A stretch of 64,000 nucleotides of DNA. It comes from Acanthosoma haemorrhoidale. Lineage: Eukaryota > Arthropoda > Insecta > Hemiptera > Acanthosomatidae. The stretch is from NCBI GenBank assembly GCA_930367205.1, contig OV884012.1, positions 154,767,405-154,831,404 of the forward strand, given 5' to 3'. Below are positions 44,001 through 59,000 of this stretch, piece by piece (the stretch's first letter is position 1; every line of letters starts with the position of its first letter). The translations under genes and the position numbers were made by a program. The notes under the pieces are model-generated. The model was not told where the DNA came from and did not search any database. It saw only the letters and a list, made by a program, of their open reading frames with translations.

Positions 44001-47000
44001 ATTATGTGGCTTCGAAGGAGGCCTGTTTAGGAAGAGACTGACGAGAAACATGTTTGTGAACTATCACACGCTCCGAGAATTCTATGCACCACACCAGCTG
44101 GGTATTTTATGCCAAATACACATTATTTTTTGAGTTGTTTATATTTTATTGCTGCCTTAAAAAGTGAAATTAAAAAATAATAATAAATAAATTCTGAAAA
44201 TATGAGAGGTTTGATCAGTGAGCAGTTTACTTGCATAGCATAGGCACCTCATGCTTCATAGAGATTACCATTATAAGGAAGAATCTCATGTTCCTTCAAT
44301 CAATCAACAAATATATTTATTTGGACCAATACTTTCGTATTTTACACATCTTTTTTTTTAAAAAAAGAAAAATATTATTATAAAATTAAATATCTCAAGT
44401 TGCTTAAAATTAAAACCAAATGTTAATCAAATAAACATACCTCGCCAGAACAACTCTGCGATTCTGAGACACTGCGGGAATAACGAGTTTTCCTTTCTCC
44501 CTCAGTCTTCTTTGAGGAAATTGGCATCGCACGACTCTCCATTGCCCTTTCCTGCGCCTTTTTTTCTTCCCGCAATATGTCCATCTCCTTTTTCAAACTT
44601 TCTTGATATTCAATTAACTTATCTATGACTTCTTGCTTATCTTCAATTTGCTAAAAAATAAATTTAATATATTGTAATTTTATTTCATAATTGAAATAAT
44701 AATCTATTTACCTGTTGGGTTAAGAGCAGTTACACCGTCAATGGTGATGTTTTATTTGTTTTAAATAGACAAAAAAACCTCTATTTTGAGGTTAATATTA
44801 ATTGTAAAGGCAAGGATGACATAATCCAATCACTGCTTTTACGATCTTAGGTGCCATCTTAGAAGGCACCCATATCTACCAAGCAGCAGTCGCATAGTAC
44901 TCAAATTTGACTGGTCTTAACCTTGATCAGAAGCATGGACTGTCAAGACTGGAAATTGATACTCTGTCTATGGTAAAGTCAACAATGCAATTGTTAAAGC
45001 TGAACTGGAGAAGGTGTTCAAATCAAGAGGTAGAGGTATAAGTAACCTGGCACGAGAACATGACATTATCCAGTTTATTAGGCTCTTACAGTTAAGGTTA
45101 AGGTGTACAGATCACAGCCCAGAAGGTGGATAGTAATACTGTCAAGAAGACTATGCAAGGAAGAGAGGTAGCAATTAATTGATTACAATTTCTATTTGAA
45201 TAATTTTTCTTGAAAAGGGCAGCGTTGGCTATTGAAAGCACTTGTGAATTAAATAAACGCATTAAAAATTATCGGTAGACACCAGAAAAATTGACTTTTC
45301 ATTCACTCCTTTGGTACAGTATTTATTTGAAAATAAGTATTTTTTTTATTTGTCAAAAAATATCAATTTCATCTACTTTTTGTTTAGTAGTCATGTAATT
45401 ACTATTTATCATTACAGCATGTACAGCCTGCTGCATGAATTAATGTCGTTATTTGGAGAGATAATGAGCAAAAAAGATTATAGAAACCTTCTCAACTGTT
45501 TCAGAAACAGAGCAGACAAGTCACGATATAAACTTAGATTAAGTTAACATGTACAAGTTATTATCTAACCAATATAATTAGTCAAGTTTGATATTTACCT
45601 TGAAATGTTCACAAAATTGTTGATACAATCTTTTTTACTTTTGATAACTCTTTTATTCAATTAATGGCTTAATTTGAAAAAGGTATGCATTTTGGAACTT
45701 GTAAATGATAGTTGACTATTTAAACTTGTCTGCTAAGATTTAGTTACGCAATGACCTGCCAGAATAATACCCTTCCCTAATGCCTTACCTGAATTAAAAT
45801 GAAATATTGCAATGATATTTTATATGATCATTCGTACCTAAAGTAGGCCAAATTTTAATTAGTAATTAATTCAAATTGCTGATTTGAATCTGAGAGCTTA
45901 GATGTGTGTTTTCAAATAAATTCGGGAGAGAAACTGCCAGCATATGGCAGCGCCTGCAATATCTGATATCAGAAACCATCTTTCATAATTTGTAAAAAAA
46001 AAAATTATGTTGATCTCTGAAGAATTAAGTCTATGGTTGAAAAAAAAACAAATAAGGCAAGGAATTGCCGAAATGGAAATGAGTTAGAAGCAGAGTAAAT
46101 AAATGAGTGCCTCCTGAGGAATGTTTTAAGGTTGGATTTGGAAAATGTGGTTGTTTAGGATGTGTTCTTTCTATGTTAGCAATAGTTGCATGGTTTAACA
46201 GGATATAAAAAGGTGTTTCAAGAAGAGAGATAAGGAGGGATTTAAAAGTCTACTTCAACGGATCTAGACCATCTGCCATTACAATTATTTCCCTTCACTC
46301 ATTTAAGAAATTTTTAAATTCCTTAAAGTATATATTAACTTACAAGTCACAATAGTCACCTGGTTAACATAATAACGTCTATATGTATCAATAATTTATC
46401 CAGAAAAATTGATGATTGATAAGATAAAAGTGAAAATCTTACCTTTCGGAGAGAAATTTGCTGTTTGGACCAATTATCCTGTAGCTCAGTGATGAGGCCA
46501 TCGAGCTCTGTCCTTTTGCAGAGGACAAACTCCTTCAGGCGATTGACATCAATCTTCAAGTATGCCACTGCCTCACCTACTGTGCTACCCATCAGGTCAA
46601 GTTTGTTCTTCTGGTCGTCCTCTGCTTTAGCCTTCATTTCTTGGCTATCCTCTCTGTCCTCCTTCAGGCAATCATGAGGAGTGATAATTATAAAATATTA
46701 ATGCAATGCTAATCTATTTACCCTGAACACAATAAGTAAGTAAATGAAAAGGAGATTAAGTAAGGCTATGAATGGAACAACGTCCTAAAAACAAATATGA
46801 ATTACAGCTAACTGCGAGGTTTCTATGGAGGCTACAAGGCTACAAGGAGAGAGAAGATTTGCAAATTTAGCCAAAAGCCCTCCCAATACAACAGCTTATG
46901 ACCTTATCCTTCTATTAAAAATATTATTCATGCCCTTGTTCTTGCACAATCAGCTGGTTCGAAACATTTACTTCTGACCAACCCTTAGAAGTCATCGTCC

Positions 47001-50000
47001 CAGATCAACCCTCCTCCTTACATAACACTTACATTTTCCCCCCACCTTGTGTAGAATAGTGCAAGATTCGCTCCCCAGGTGTGAATTGCTCATTATTTAG
47101 GGGATTTAACATGGATTCAGAGGCTAAAAAAGTTTATGGACAAAAGGGAAAGTGTAAGGTGTAAGTGTAAAGGAAAAAATATAACCTACTTGTGGACCAC
47201 AGTTTGAGATTCAAGAATAGACCTAGAAGCCAGGAGAAAGATGCACCACCCAAAAGTGCAGAATATTCATTTTTTAATAGGTATTTATTATTTTAAGTAT
47301 ATAACTCTCCAGAAAATTGTATAATGTGATACATTTAATTAGTAACGCTAAGCATTTAAAGAACCTACTATTGGCCTAGACTTAACTTAATTGTTATTAA
47401 ATAAACTGTTATTCAATATTAAATTTTATGGATGTCCTTTTATCTTATAGAAAGAACAATAAAATTGTAGGAATTGCTACAGTACAATTCCCATTTAGAC
47501 CAACAACACTCATAAAAAAATTAATTTGTTTCTATTTTTGTTCCCCAATCACTAATATGTCAGATTTTTTAATTTCCTACTTCTTTCCACCAGGTCAGAA
47601 TCACTCTTTATTTAGGGGACTAGGCATTGATTTGTCTATAAAAGTTTATGGATGGAAGAAAATTTATTGGGGCTAAAAACAAGTTGGAGGATAAAAATTG
47701 TGGAAAACTTCAGGACAATCAATCCTTTGCTCAATTCCCTAAACTAACACTCTAAATGAAATTCTTGACGTCAGAATCGATTTCCGTTGTGTCAAAATGA
47801 ATAGCCGATCTGTTTCACCTTTAAACTGCTCAGTTGTTCCTGCCATCTAATCCCTACTTATAGACAGTCACCTTCGTTGTCTTCCACCACTTCCCACCTA
47901 CACGTAAGGGTGGTTTATGATGTCCTCCCTCAAGATCTCTAGGTTAAAAAGCCTGAGGATTCCTTCCCAAGATTTATACTCACATTGCTTCACCAAGTTG
48001 AGATGGCTGGTACCTTTCTGCCAATCACTAATGTTTCCTTGAATCCTTCCTCTGCAGTACCATCAATTCAAATCAGCTATTAAATCTCATTATCATAGGA
48101 GGCACCTATGATCGTTCTTTTCATATTTGCATGCAAACGGCCAATCCAATAAATATTCGGCACTGTCCATCCACTCATAATCTTTAAATTATCCTAAGAT
48201 TTTACCAGTAAATTATTTCTTTTTTTCTTTTTTTAATAGATCAGAATCTTACTTACACACCTTATTTTTATTGTATTATTATTTCTCTTTTTCTAATTTA
48301 ATCTATCAATGCACTCTTTCAGCCTCATTTTTTGTTTTGTATATTAGGTTGGTGCCATTAAAATGTCGCAATTGTTTTGTACGATGTATGCGGCCGAGCG
48401 TTGTCGTGGAGAAGTATTGGGCCGTGCCAATTAACAAGTGATGGGCGTATAATTTTCAATTTTTCATGCATTTCTTCAATGTACTGGCAATACTTTTCGG
48501 CTGTAATTGTCATTCCAATTTGAAGGAATGAGTAGTGCATTACTCCAGTCACATTCCACCAAACTGTGGTTAAAATTTTCCGTGGATGAAGTGATGGCCG
48601 TGGAGTATGAGCACAAGCCTCATCCCTATCAAGCCACCGAGCACACCTTTTCCTATTGTCGTAAAGAACCCATTTTTCATCACAAGTAATGATCTGATCG
48701 AAAAATGGATCTCGATTAAATCGGGTTAGCAATGATGAGCTTATGTTCAAGCAATCCAGCTTATTTCGCTCGGTATCCACTTATCCATTTTTTTCACCTT
48801 GCCAATTTCAGAACGATGTCGCAATATTGTTGTATGGTCAACTTCCATTCTGGCAGCAAGTTCCCTTGAAGAAACAGTTGGATTCGTTTCTACCAATGCT
48901 TTCAGAGCATCATTTTTCATAGACGTTTCGGGTCTTCCACGCGAAATTTTTCAAACCAATGCTGCACTTTTCGATCGTTCACAGTATTCTCCCCCAACTC
49001 CTGGTTTATATTGCGTGCAGCTTTTGCAGCATAATTACCAAGTTTATGCTCATATCAGATAATTACACGAATATAGGTTGAATTCATATTGGTGCAAAAT
49101 TCAAAGCAAATAACAAAAGATAACACTTATGAGAAAATCTTCTTTGCTAATATGTGACTCTGGCATTGGACAGTACGACTATAAACCAGGTTATGTCAAA
49201 AACAAAAGCATAACAAAAACAGAGAGACAAACGTTCACATTTAAAGAAAATCCGACATTTCATACGCACCAACTAGTTATAACACAAATAGTTTGTGTTA
49301 AACATTAAACCCAATTTTTTATTAAATGCTCAATTTAATGAATATTAGTTATATTGTTTTAAATTTAACATAAATCTATTACCTTATCTAGAGAGGTGGT
49401 ACTAGGATCCTGCTGGGTGAAGTGAACCTCGCTTGAGCTTTCTTCTACCTTCTCAAAATCCTCTGTGTCAGTCTCTGATTCAAATCCCCTGCAAAGTGGT
49501 ATATTTTTATCCCTGCAAGTTGAAAATTTAAAAATTGTATTCTTCTCTAGAATACGTAGAAAAAGTATATTTTGGGAGGCCAATGAGAACTGACCGGTCA
49601 CTGCTGATGGGCTGAGTAACCGTCACCTCTGACTGAACCATAGATTGACTGCATTCCACTGCTGGCTGGAGCAGAGTCGGGTCCAAATCACTGCTTAGAC
49701 CAGCAGCTGAGACAGCTTCGACCTGGTAAACAGTAGTTAACTATAACTCCATTCAGAAACATTAATTTCTTATCGCTTCATTGGTTTAATCAAACAGATA
49801 CCCTTACAGGTTTCTTCATCTCTGTCTGCCCGCCCGCCCTAGGGATTGTGAGTTATACAGTTAAGAAAGAATCTTTCCCTCCTTCCTGTAATACCCTTAT
49901 GTAGATAACAGCAAAAGTAATTGTTCATTAAGCTTAAAAATACCTTTTTAATTTCCTCTTAAAGTGATCAAAAACCAACTGGCTAACCAGTATCACAATT

Positions 50001-53000
50001 TTTTCTAACTTGTAAAAAAAAAAAACGAAAATCTTACAATTCTATCCTCAATAGAAGCGGTTGGATTTGGCAGTTCACGCCTGAATGAATTAGATGCTCC
50101 AAAAAACTGGGTGTTAGAAGAGTTATCAGGTGCTGACATCTGGAAAAGTAACTGGGGCACTTTTTGTTTTAATTCTTCAAGATCTTCATGGGTCAACTAA
50201 AACAAATAAAAAATGGAAGAATAATTTTTCAACCATCTAAAACTAAAAGAAATATCAAAATTTAGTATTTTAAAGCTATTTAAATTTAAATTAATATAAA
50301 TGTTTTGACATTGCAGTCACATTAAAAGATATATTACAATATTTTGGTTAATAATAAAAATCAGAATTAAATTTAAAATCTTGCACAGTTGTTATATTCG
50401 AGTCCAGTTAGCAAAAAAAAAATTGTTTGATCTGTGTATTTAATTTATTGGTTTAGAGGCAATTACCTTATATTCTTTTCATAATTAATTAATGATGATT
50501 GATATGTGGAACCTTCAGGTCTTGACTCTACTGTAATGTTTTTCAAATGTATGGGACTGCTTAAATGACGAGAGCATATCTCGGCTCAACACACTCTGGT
50601 TTGCCCAATTGCTATAGTAATAAACGTAAACTCCACTTTATATTTGTAAAGCTGGAGTATCTCAGATTTATTACACAGAACACAGTGACAAGTTAATATT
50701 TATTCGCATAAGACAATTTATAGCATTTTAGTGTTCGCCTACTTGTAACAGGTTTAATTTCAAGTGAAATATATTTTTTAGTTCTTGGTGTACTTAAAAG
50801 GATAAATTAAGAATGAACTAGATTAGCATTCATTTCTAAAACGTTATTTATCCATAATTATTGTCTAAAGAAAAAAAAAATTAGTTAAAAGGCCAGGATT
50901 AGAGCCTAGGGCTTTAGGATTCCTGGCCAAACGCTCTTCTCGCATAATGACATAGGTCATCTTCTACCAATAATACTACAAAAATTATCAACAAATTTAA
51001 ATGGGCTACATTGTAGTACTTTTGATGTCAATCTGGTGATGTTGGCTATGGACATAGCTGTTATTTTATATGAGACAGCCCAGTTGGAAAGAGCAATATA
51101 CACCCCAAGAGGTTCCGGGGTTCATCCCTGGACTTGTCCAAATCTTTTCTTATTTGACTAATAATTACTAAAAATTACTACTTAATATTTGATTGTCATT
51201 ATGTACCAGTACTAAACATTATTACAGATGATCAGAATACAGTCTTACAGATCACAACGAGTCCCCTGAAGAGAACCAGTCTTCGAAAACACCTCTATAT
51301 TTATTAGATTACATTAGATAACCACTATTAAAGCGACAGTTGTAAGATCTCCCATTTTATATATCATCAACAGAAATGAGCATAATGTATACTATCTTCA
51401 CTATTGAAACGTGTTTAGATTTGACAATTAATGACAAAATACAAATATAAACAAATACAAATTGGGTTTTGAAAAGAAATGTGTATTTAGCCTGTACGGG
51501 CCAGAATATTATTGATGAGGTTTTATTTTTTTTTGTAGCGGACCAGGAGAGGGTGTATCTTTTTTATAATCTATTTATTTACTTTTTATATGGGAATTAT
51601 TACATTATTATCATCAATACACATTTTTTTTTAAGGCTCTTTCCAAACAAGCCCTTTTGAGTGCAGTTCCATTATTATTATAGCTCCTGGTATTTTAATA
51701 CTAATTACTTATCAATATAACCAGATCGATATATAAAGTGTGCAAATACACCCTCAGAAATATTTAAGTAAAATCAGTTCAAACATTTTTCCAGACAATT
51801 TTTTTTTTTTTTTATATTTTTCTGATTCAACCCATACCAAAAGCAAAAGGTATGCTAAGTACAATTGGACTTTGAGGTATAGAGTATTCAAGAGGGCAGT
51901 TCAAGAAGTGGACCGTAACGAATTAGAAAAGTGGTCCAACATGAACTCTTATTGTTAGAGGTCATGTTGGCCGTAGCATAGCCAATATTTTGATGTAACT
52001 TTTGATTTCAAGGCCAGTATTTGATACTATGGACCATTAAATAAAGATGTGGTATTGAACTGGATACATCCACGGTGATTATCTGTTGGCAGTTTCTTCC
52101 TGTGGAATCACCTATACTAGTAGGATCGATAATTATACTGAGTTGATGTTGGTTGTACATAACAGATTATATAACAAAACAAATTGGTTTTCTACAATAC
52201 AAAATTGTACTGTATTACTCACTTGTTTTCATGCTTTGAAATGAAAACAACATATAACTCACAACAAAATTTCTAAAATTCACATTTTACATTATAAGCG
52301 GGTGTACTAGTAGATTACAATATATTTTGTCAATTGCATATACAATTTTAAGTATTAAAATCATAGAATAAAATATTTAATATATTATAAAAAAAAAATA
52401 ATTAAGATATACATAAATGTTTTCCAGGACGATTAACATGGCACCAATGAGAGACCACCCCCTCCTCACTTCCTCCTAGATAGATACACTAACCATCCCA
52501 AAGCCATATAGTAAACAATTTTTATTTTTTATTTTTTTCTGCCTGCAGTAATCCTCCTAACAGGAAATAAATATAATTGAATATTACATGTACTGCCATA
52601 GAACCACTTGCACATGTAAATTATAATAAAAGATAGTAATAATTATTTAAAATTAAACAAATAGCTGTCAAGTTTTTACAATGATCCTTGAGCCTTTGTT
52701 CATGAAAAGTGTGCTTGGTAGCCAGAAAAACCCTTATTCAAGACACTTTTTTATCGAGGCGCCTCTGTTGCTTTCCTTCTTCAGACTTCTGAGAGTAAAA
52801 GATAATAAGATGATATCAGACCCCCATCGTTAACTTAACCAACTTAATAAAGTAATGGAACTTATTAAGTTAAACAATAAAAAACCTTAAAAAGTAGGGC
52901 GCTTACATATGGCAAACTCTGATCGAATGGTTCTGGGGGTTGAGACGCAAATGATGGTGGCATGTCCTCAAGGCCAGGAAACAATGAAAAGAGGAAATGA

Positions 53001-56000
53001 CCCTCATACTGTGACTGGTACTGTTTCCGGCGTGCTATTTCTTCAGAAAGAATGCCCCATGTATGACAAGCTATCTCATTGGCCCACTGTTGACAAAAAA
53101 AAAGTGTTAGAATGAGGTCTTAAAATATTACTATTGTTATTAAAATAAATAAGGCTTTAATTTTATAACAAATATCATTTCTAAAAAATTATAAATATTT
53201 ATTTATAACAAATATCATTCTAAAGAAGAATTATAAACATTTATTTCTCACTCATTGCCGTCTTCATTTATCCTATAAATGGAAGATCTAGATATATAAT
53301 TATTTTTCTGTATACTCACCTTGTACAAATACATTTACTTCTATAGCTGACCATATTTTTTTGTCTTTTTAATGTATTATTTTTGTTGATGTACAGAAAG
53401 ATTCTTAATATATTTATTTTATTATGAGATTAGAGATAGCAACGGATCAGAAATAGTAATGGAACACAAATTGTAAGTAAGTCAAGTCATCAATTCAATA
53501 TTGAGTAGACCTATTTTTTATTTTAATCCCAAGAAATGCCTTATGCAGTCTGATAGAATAATCAAGCTCAAGCAGTTCGTATAAATTGATATCACATTTA
53601 TTTCTATATTTTATTTATTCTATCAACTTACAACAACATATTTATTTGAGCATTAGCATAAGGTACGGTTGGTCAAATAAAATAATTAAATATACCTGAA
53701 TTCACCTGACGACCGCACATAGCAATATTTGCATGTGCAGAACTGACAATGACATTATTTAAGGAAGTACATACGGAGTACTGTTGTGGTATTTGTGGAA
53801 CAGTCCAAGTTAGTCAGTATTAGTATTATCTAGGATAAAAGTTGACACAGGAAGTTATTATGTATTATCAGTTTCATCAGTTCAAAGTGCAGTTTCATAT
53901 ATACTCTCAGATAGGTCCAACTATTGTTAAATATGGCTTAAAAAAATAAAACTTGTCTATTATGTCAACATAGTGCAACCCTATGCCTTTTACATCTGTT
54001 TTAAAGTTCGCTATATTTTGCATATTTTTGGTCATGTGAATGGATTCAGAAAGTTTACGTGATCTGTTATTATCTTAATTTCCAATGATTTTTGGTGAGT
54101 CAAAGTTAGCTTACTTAAGCTGTGACATTAAAATTCTTCCGATTTTTACAATTGGTTCTGTATCTTAAATCTATTTCTTAAAGTTTGCAATTAATTTTTT
54201 ATATATATTATATTTTTTTAAGGTAGTACTTTATATATAAATTCTTAAGTTTTTATATTAATGATGCATATTTTATATTGTGTAATTATTTTTATTCAAG
54301 TTCTATCCTCTCTCTCAAATGATATTCTCTCTATATTACCTTGTTACATAATGTTTAGTTGATGAAATAAATTAACATGATTCCATAAATTTTCTTTAGT
54401 AATTTATGTTGAAAGACGTTGATTGCAATTCATACAGTACAAGGAAAAAAACAATTTCTTTCTTTTCAATTTTATTTAAAATAAGTGTAAATATGTTTAA
54501 AAAATTGTTCATTTGTCAATAGAATGATTTAGAATTGTTGCAATTGCAATTATATGCAACCAATAAGACTCAGAATTGAAGATTGACTGACCTGATGTCA
54601 TATAGGAATTTGTAAATAATGTCTGAATTTAAATTTAGATGTTTTGTTAACAGGATTGTAAAATTCTTTGTAAATTTTTAGTGTGATATCTATGAGCTGT
54701 GAAACAAGTTTTTCCTTTAGTAAGTTGAATCTGTTAAATAGTTTTATTGTTAGTTGGCTGACTGCCATTACCAGTGCAAAATTTTGCTTCGTTTTGATAT
54801 GTATGTCATATGTTTTAAAAATATTTCATTCCTGTGAACCAATTTGGAATAATGCATTAGTATAATTAATTTGAAGTATTGACTCAGTTAGGTAAAAAGT
54901 TAATATATGCTTAAATACAAACATAATATAAGTAAAAAATTATTTATCAATGAGTTAAGAATTTATATATATATTTTTTTTAAACTGGAAGGAAGGAAAA
55001 TGTAATGTTATTTTTAAGGAGAAATTTGAGAGGATTATTTTATTATATAAAAGAGAAGTAAAGTAATGTTATTTTTAAGGAGGTTTCAGTTGTCATAATG
55101 AACTATAAATTGTAAATATTTTCAAAACCGACAGAGACCCAAAGGATTTGCGGCTTGCAGATAGTCAAGATACATTTGGTGTGAGGGCCCTCCTAGTTTA
55201 CATGTTTGTAAATTTCATGATGGTTATGATTATATGAAGGATGCAGACAATTTTAAAGAAACTCATCAGGCAGCATAATTATTTGGAAGTTCAAGAACAA
55301 CAAAAGACACCGTTTAAACTGGAACAAGTTTTAATTCCACTTTAAAAATTATGTTAAATAGAAATATATGTTTACTTTGTTAGTGTTTGGTTTTCAGAAT
55401 CCTAAGAGACTAAAAAGAGTCAATAATTAAATTCAATTTCATATAAATGTGAATTCTTCGCCACTTTTTTTTTATAATTTTTTTAAAAACTTGGTCAATT
55501 TATATTATTATCAGCAACTTTAACTGTATCTATATATATGTGCAACTCTAATTATATCTATATCTATATATTTGTCTTTTGAACAAATTTAAGCATTTTG
55601 GCCTGCCTAAAAAAATTTTTGGAAAATAAAATTGTTGGGAGACAGAAAATGCTAAAATAGTCATACCATAAGAAATTCTTGAGTGAAGTTTCGCCTGCGA
55701 ATGACTTCGGCAACAGTATTTATGTAAACAGTTGGGCACATGTGCAGTTGCTGAAGGATCGAACCTGTGGCCTCCGTTCTCTGGGCAGACCCTTGGATCA
55801 TTACGATTTGATTGTTGAATTTATTTGACTTAGTTTGTATATTACCTAGGCACCTGCCCAAACAAAGATGGTCACAATAAAAAAGTTAGTGGGAGAATAT
55901 AATACATATTTACAAGAAAAAAAAAATATTGAAGGGAACATTATTTAATCAATACCATGAGTTAAAAAAATATATTTTCATAAAATAAAAAAATTTCAAA

Positions 56001-59000
56001 AATTCTACATTTAACCTTAAGTCTAACTCTTACTCAAAATATCATAGCCCATCTAGTTAATGTTTCTACACTTTTCTTTCTTCTTGTTTGAAGCTTTCTC
56101 TCTTCAGTACTATATATATATTATTTTAAATACTCGAAATCTATCATCAACTCATCATGAACCAACTGTGCTTTTTTTCTGACCTAATATTCAACAACGA
56201 ACTTGCTTTATCGCTAACCACTGACGACTGTACCTCATTACTCCATGTTTTTTGACATATAATACATCATCTTTGCTTTTAATTGTTTATCACTGACTAC
56301 GGAATCCCTAACAGCTAACTAAATATCATTTAATTCTTAAAACAAGCCTCACTTCTTGTGATTTGCTAGTAGTCATCACAAAGGCTAACCTAACCAGAAA
56401 CAGTGTTCTTTTCAAAACAAACAGCATTTCCACAACACTGGTGTCCAAAGTTATTCTAGAGATGGGGGAGTAGAGTAAGTCACATTTTCTACCTCCATTT
56501 AGGATTTCATACATCAGAATATTCTTATTTAATTTTAGTAACACTAATCCTGTTGTAAATTCCTTTGTAGCACCACAATATAACCAACATTCAAGTTCAA
56601 TTCCGTGGGTGGTAATCCAGATTAAGTCAAAGATGATAGACGATCCTCAGGATATTTTAAATTCACTTTCTCATTGTCAATTTTAATGAAATTTGTAATA
56701 ATGATTTGTCAAGGCACCGCAAAAACTACATTTCTTTTCCCAAGTCACCAGAATCTAAATACTCGATATCATGGATCGAAGTATAAAGACCCAACATTAA
56801 TTTTCTACAGACTTTTTACTAAACCTCTATTCGCACATCCTCACATGATGAGGAACTGATCTAATCTTTCTATATGACAATTATTACCTAATTAGAAATT
56901 ATTGTCAGTACCCGTTACTGCTAAAACCATGACCATTAATAAGCATTTGAATTCAGGCTCTTTTTTTTCAATTCTTGATAAATAAAAAATGCTGTAAACT
57001 ATTTTCATTTTTTATTCTTTATATTGCCACCAAGTGTCACTGAGTTTAGCATGAAAAACACTTCTTTTTTTTTTTTGTGATAGAGGGATATGAAAAAGCT
57101 ATGTTCTTTCTTGAACTTGAACTGAAGATGGGGGGAATACAATTGCTGAAAGTGCTTTGACTTGAAACATATAATTTGTCGGCAATATATTTATAATTTA
57201 TTTACAAGTCAGCAGGACAGGTTTTGTGAATAATACTTCTTAATCTCCGCAAAATATACTTATATATTATCCAGTCAGCAAATTATCTACCATATGCTGC
57301 ATATAAAACTGTTCAGGGAATATAAAAATTGTTAGAGATAAAATGAATTAACACTACTTACTTTATTCTACCATGGATAGCTTCGATCAGTTCATTTTTT
57401 CCATTTACAGTCATTTCCCTGGCATGAAGAAGCTTGTTGTGATTTTCCAACATCGCCATAAGTTGGCCTTTGTGAGATGCACACAGATCATTAAGAATGC
57501 TGGCATCACCAAGGGCTTTTGCTCTCTCAAGGTTTTTAGAAAAAGCCTGTGACCGAAAAATAACTGCATGTAAGATATATCAAAAATATTGAGGGGCCTG
57601 TGACTTTTTTGTGGTATTTAATGCATGTTCTAGCTTAATTTGTCCCTTGCACCAAATTTAACACAAATACTAACATAAATAATAACAAGTAAGGCTGGGA
57701 TTTATAAGTAATAAAACTAAAATAAAAAAAATAAGGTAAAATATGTACATGGGAGTACCCAAAAGAAACCAAACTATATTTGTACTTAGTGATTGATTTA
57801 ATTTTTTTAACAAAAAACCTTTAATCTCCTTTGGAGTCTATAGTAGTCTAATCTTTTATTCCACTGTTTTTTCAAACATTTTGAAAATCTTCTTTTGTGA
57901 TGCCAGACAGCGTCTCTGCCGTTTTTGTCCTTACATCCGCAGAAAGCTTTCCTCCTACTATTATGTCCCTTTTCATTTTGGGGAATAAAAAGATGTCGCA
58001 GGGGACTAGATCAGGTGATATGGAGGATGGGGCACAGTCATCATACCATTTTTGTTCAAAAATCGGCCCAGAGAGAGCTGGCTGTGTGAACGGGAGCATT
58101 GTCATGGTGGGAAAACCGGTCCCCTGACTGCCACAAACTGAATATCCACTCCTGATTTCTCCACAACTTCTTTGATGGTTTGTTGTTGATTTTCCAGGAC
58201 AATTTCATGAATTTTGTATACATTATCGTTGGTTAGGGCCATCAAAGGACGCCCAAAGCAAGAATGATCATTAATTAACATTTCCCCGCTTTTAAAATGG
58301 GAATATCACTCAAACACTTGAGTTTCCCCCCATAGCATTATCCTTGTAGGCCACTTTTAACATTTTAAGAGTTTACGTGCCAGTTTTCCTGAGCAGGAAG
58401 CAAAACTTCACAGTCGCCTGCTGTTCACAAAAACCAGCTTTCACAAATTTCACAATGCGTCATGCGTACATGGCATAACTGAAAGCTGCTTTACATTGCC
58501 CAACCCGGTAATACAAAAACTTCGCCACATACAACAGTTCAGTGTTTTTTGGGTATGCTCTAGTACATATATATGAATTTATTTTAATTATTTTGAAGAT
58601 TCAGTTAAAAAAGCTTACTCAAACCTTGACTTTTTTTCCTTATTTTCTTTCTGTTTTGATGGAGCAATATAGCTGAATAACTTGGAAATGTTAGGCGGTT
58701 GAAACCGGTTTATCATAGCTCCAAAAATATAAAATTCCTGAATAACTATTAATGTTTTGTCAAGAAACTCATGAATGTACTGGGCAACTAGATCTTTTGT
58801 TTTCATCGGAAGTTTTAGCAAACTCTTTCAAGTTTATTGTATAAAATCCCAACTTGAACTGAAGAGACAGTTAAATAGAAATAATGAGTGTAAAGGGATT
58901 CCGTATATTTAAAAATTTAGAAAAGTAAACAATGTTCAATCTAGTATAAAAAAAAAGTGATAATCTGACATGCAGTTAATCATTTCTCCAAAACTGCATC

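Noticed and set aside
58615..58821. 68-codon minus-strand ORF as an extra RB1CC1 exon
   Set aside because: The flanking exons (61146 and 57546) join in phase and match adjacent vertebrate residues, leaving no room for it; no family similarity.
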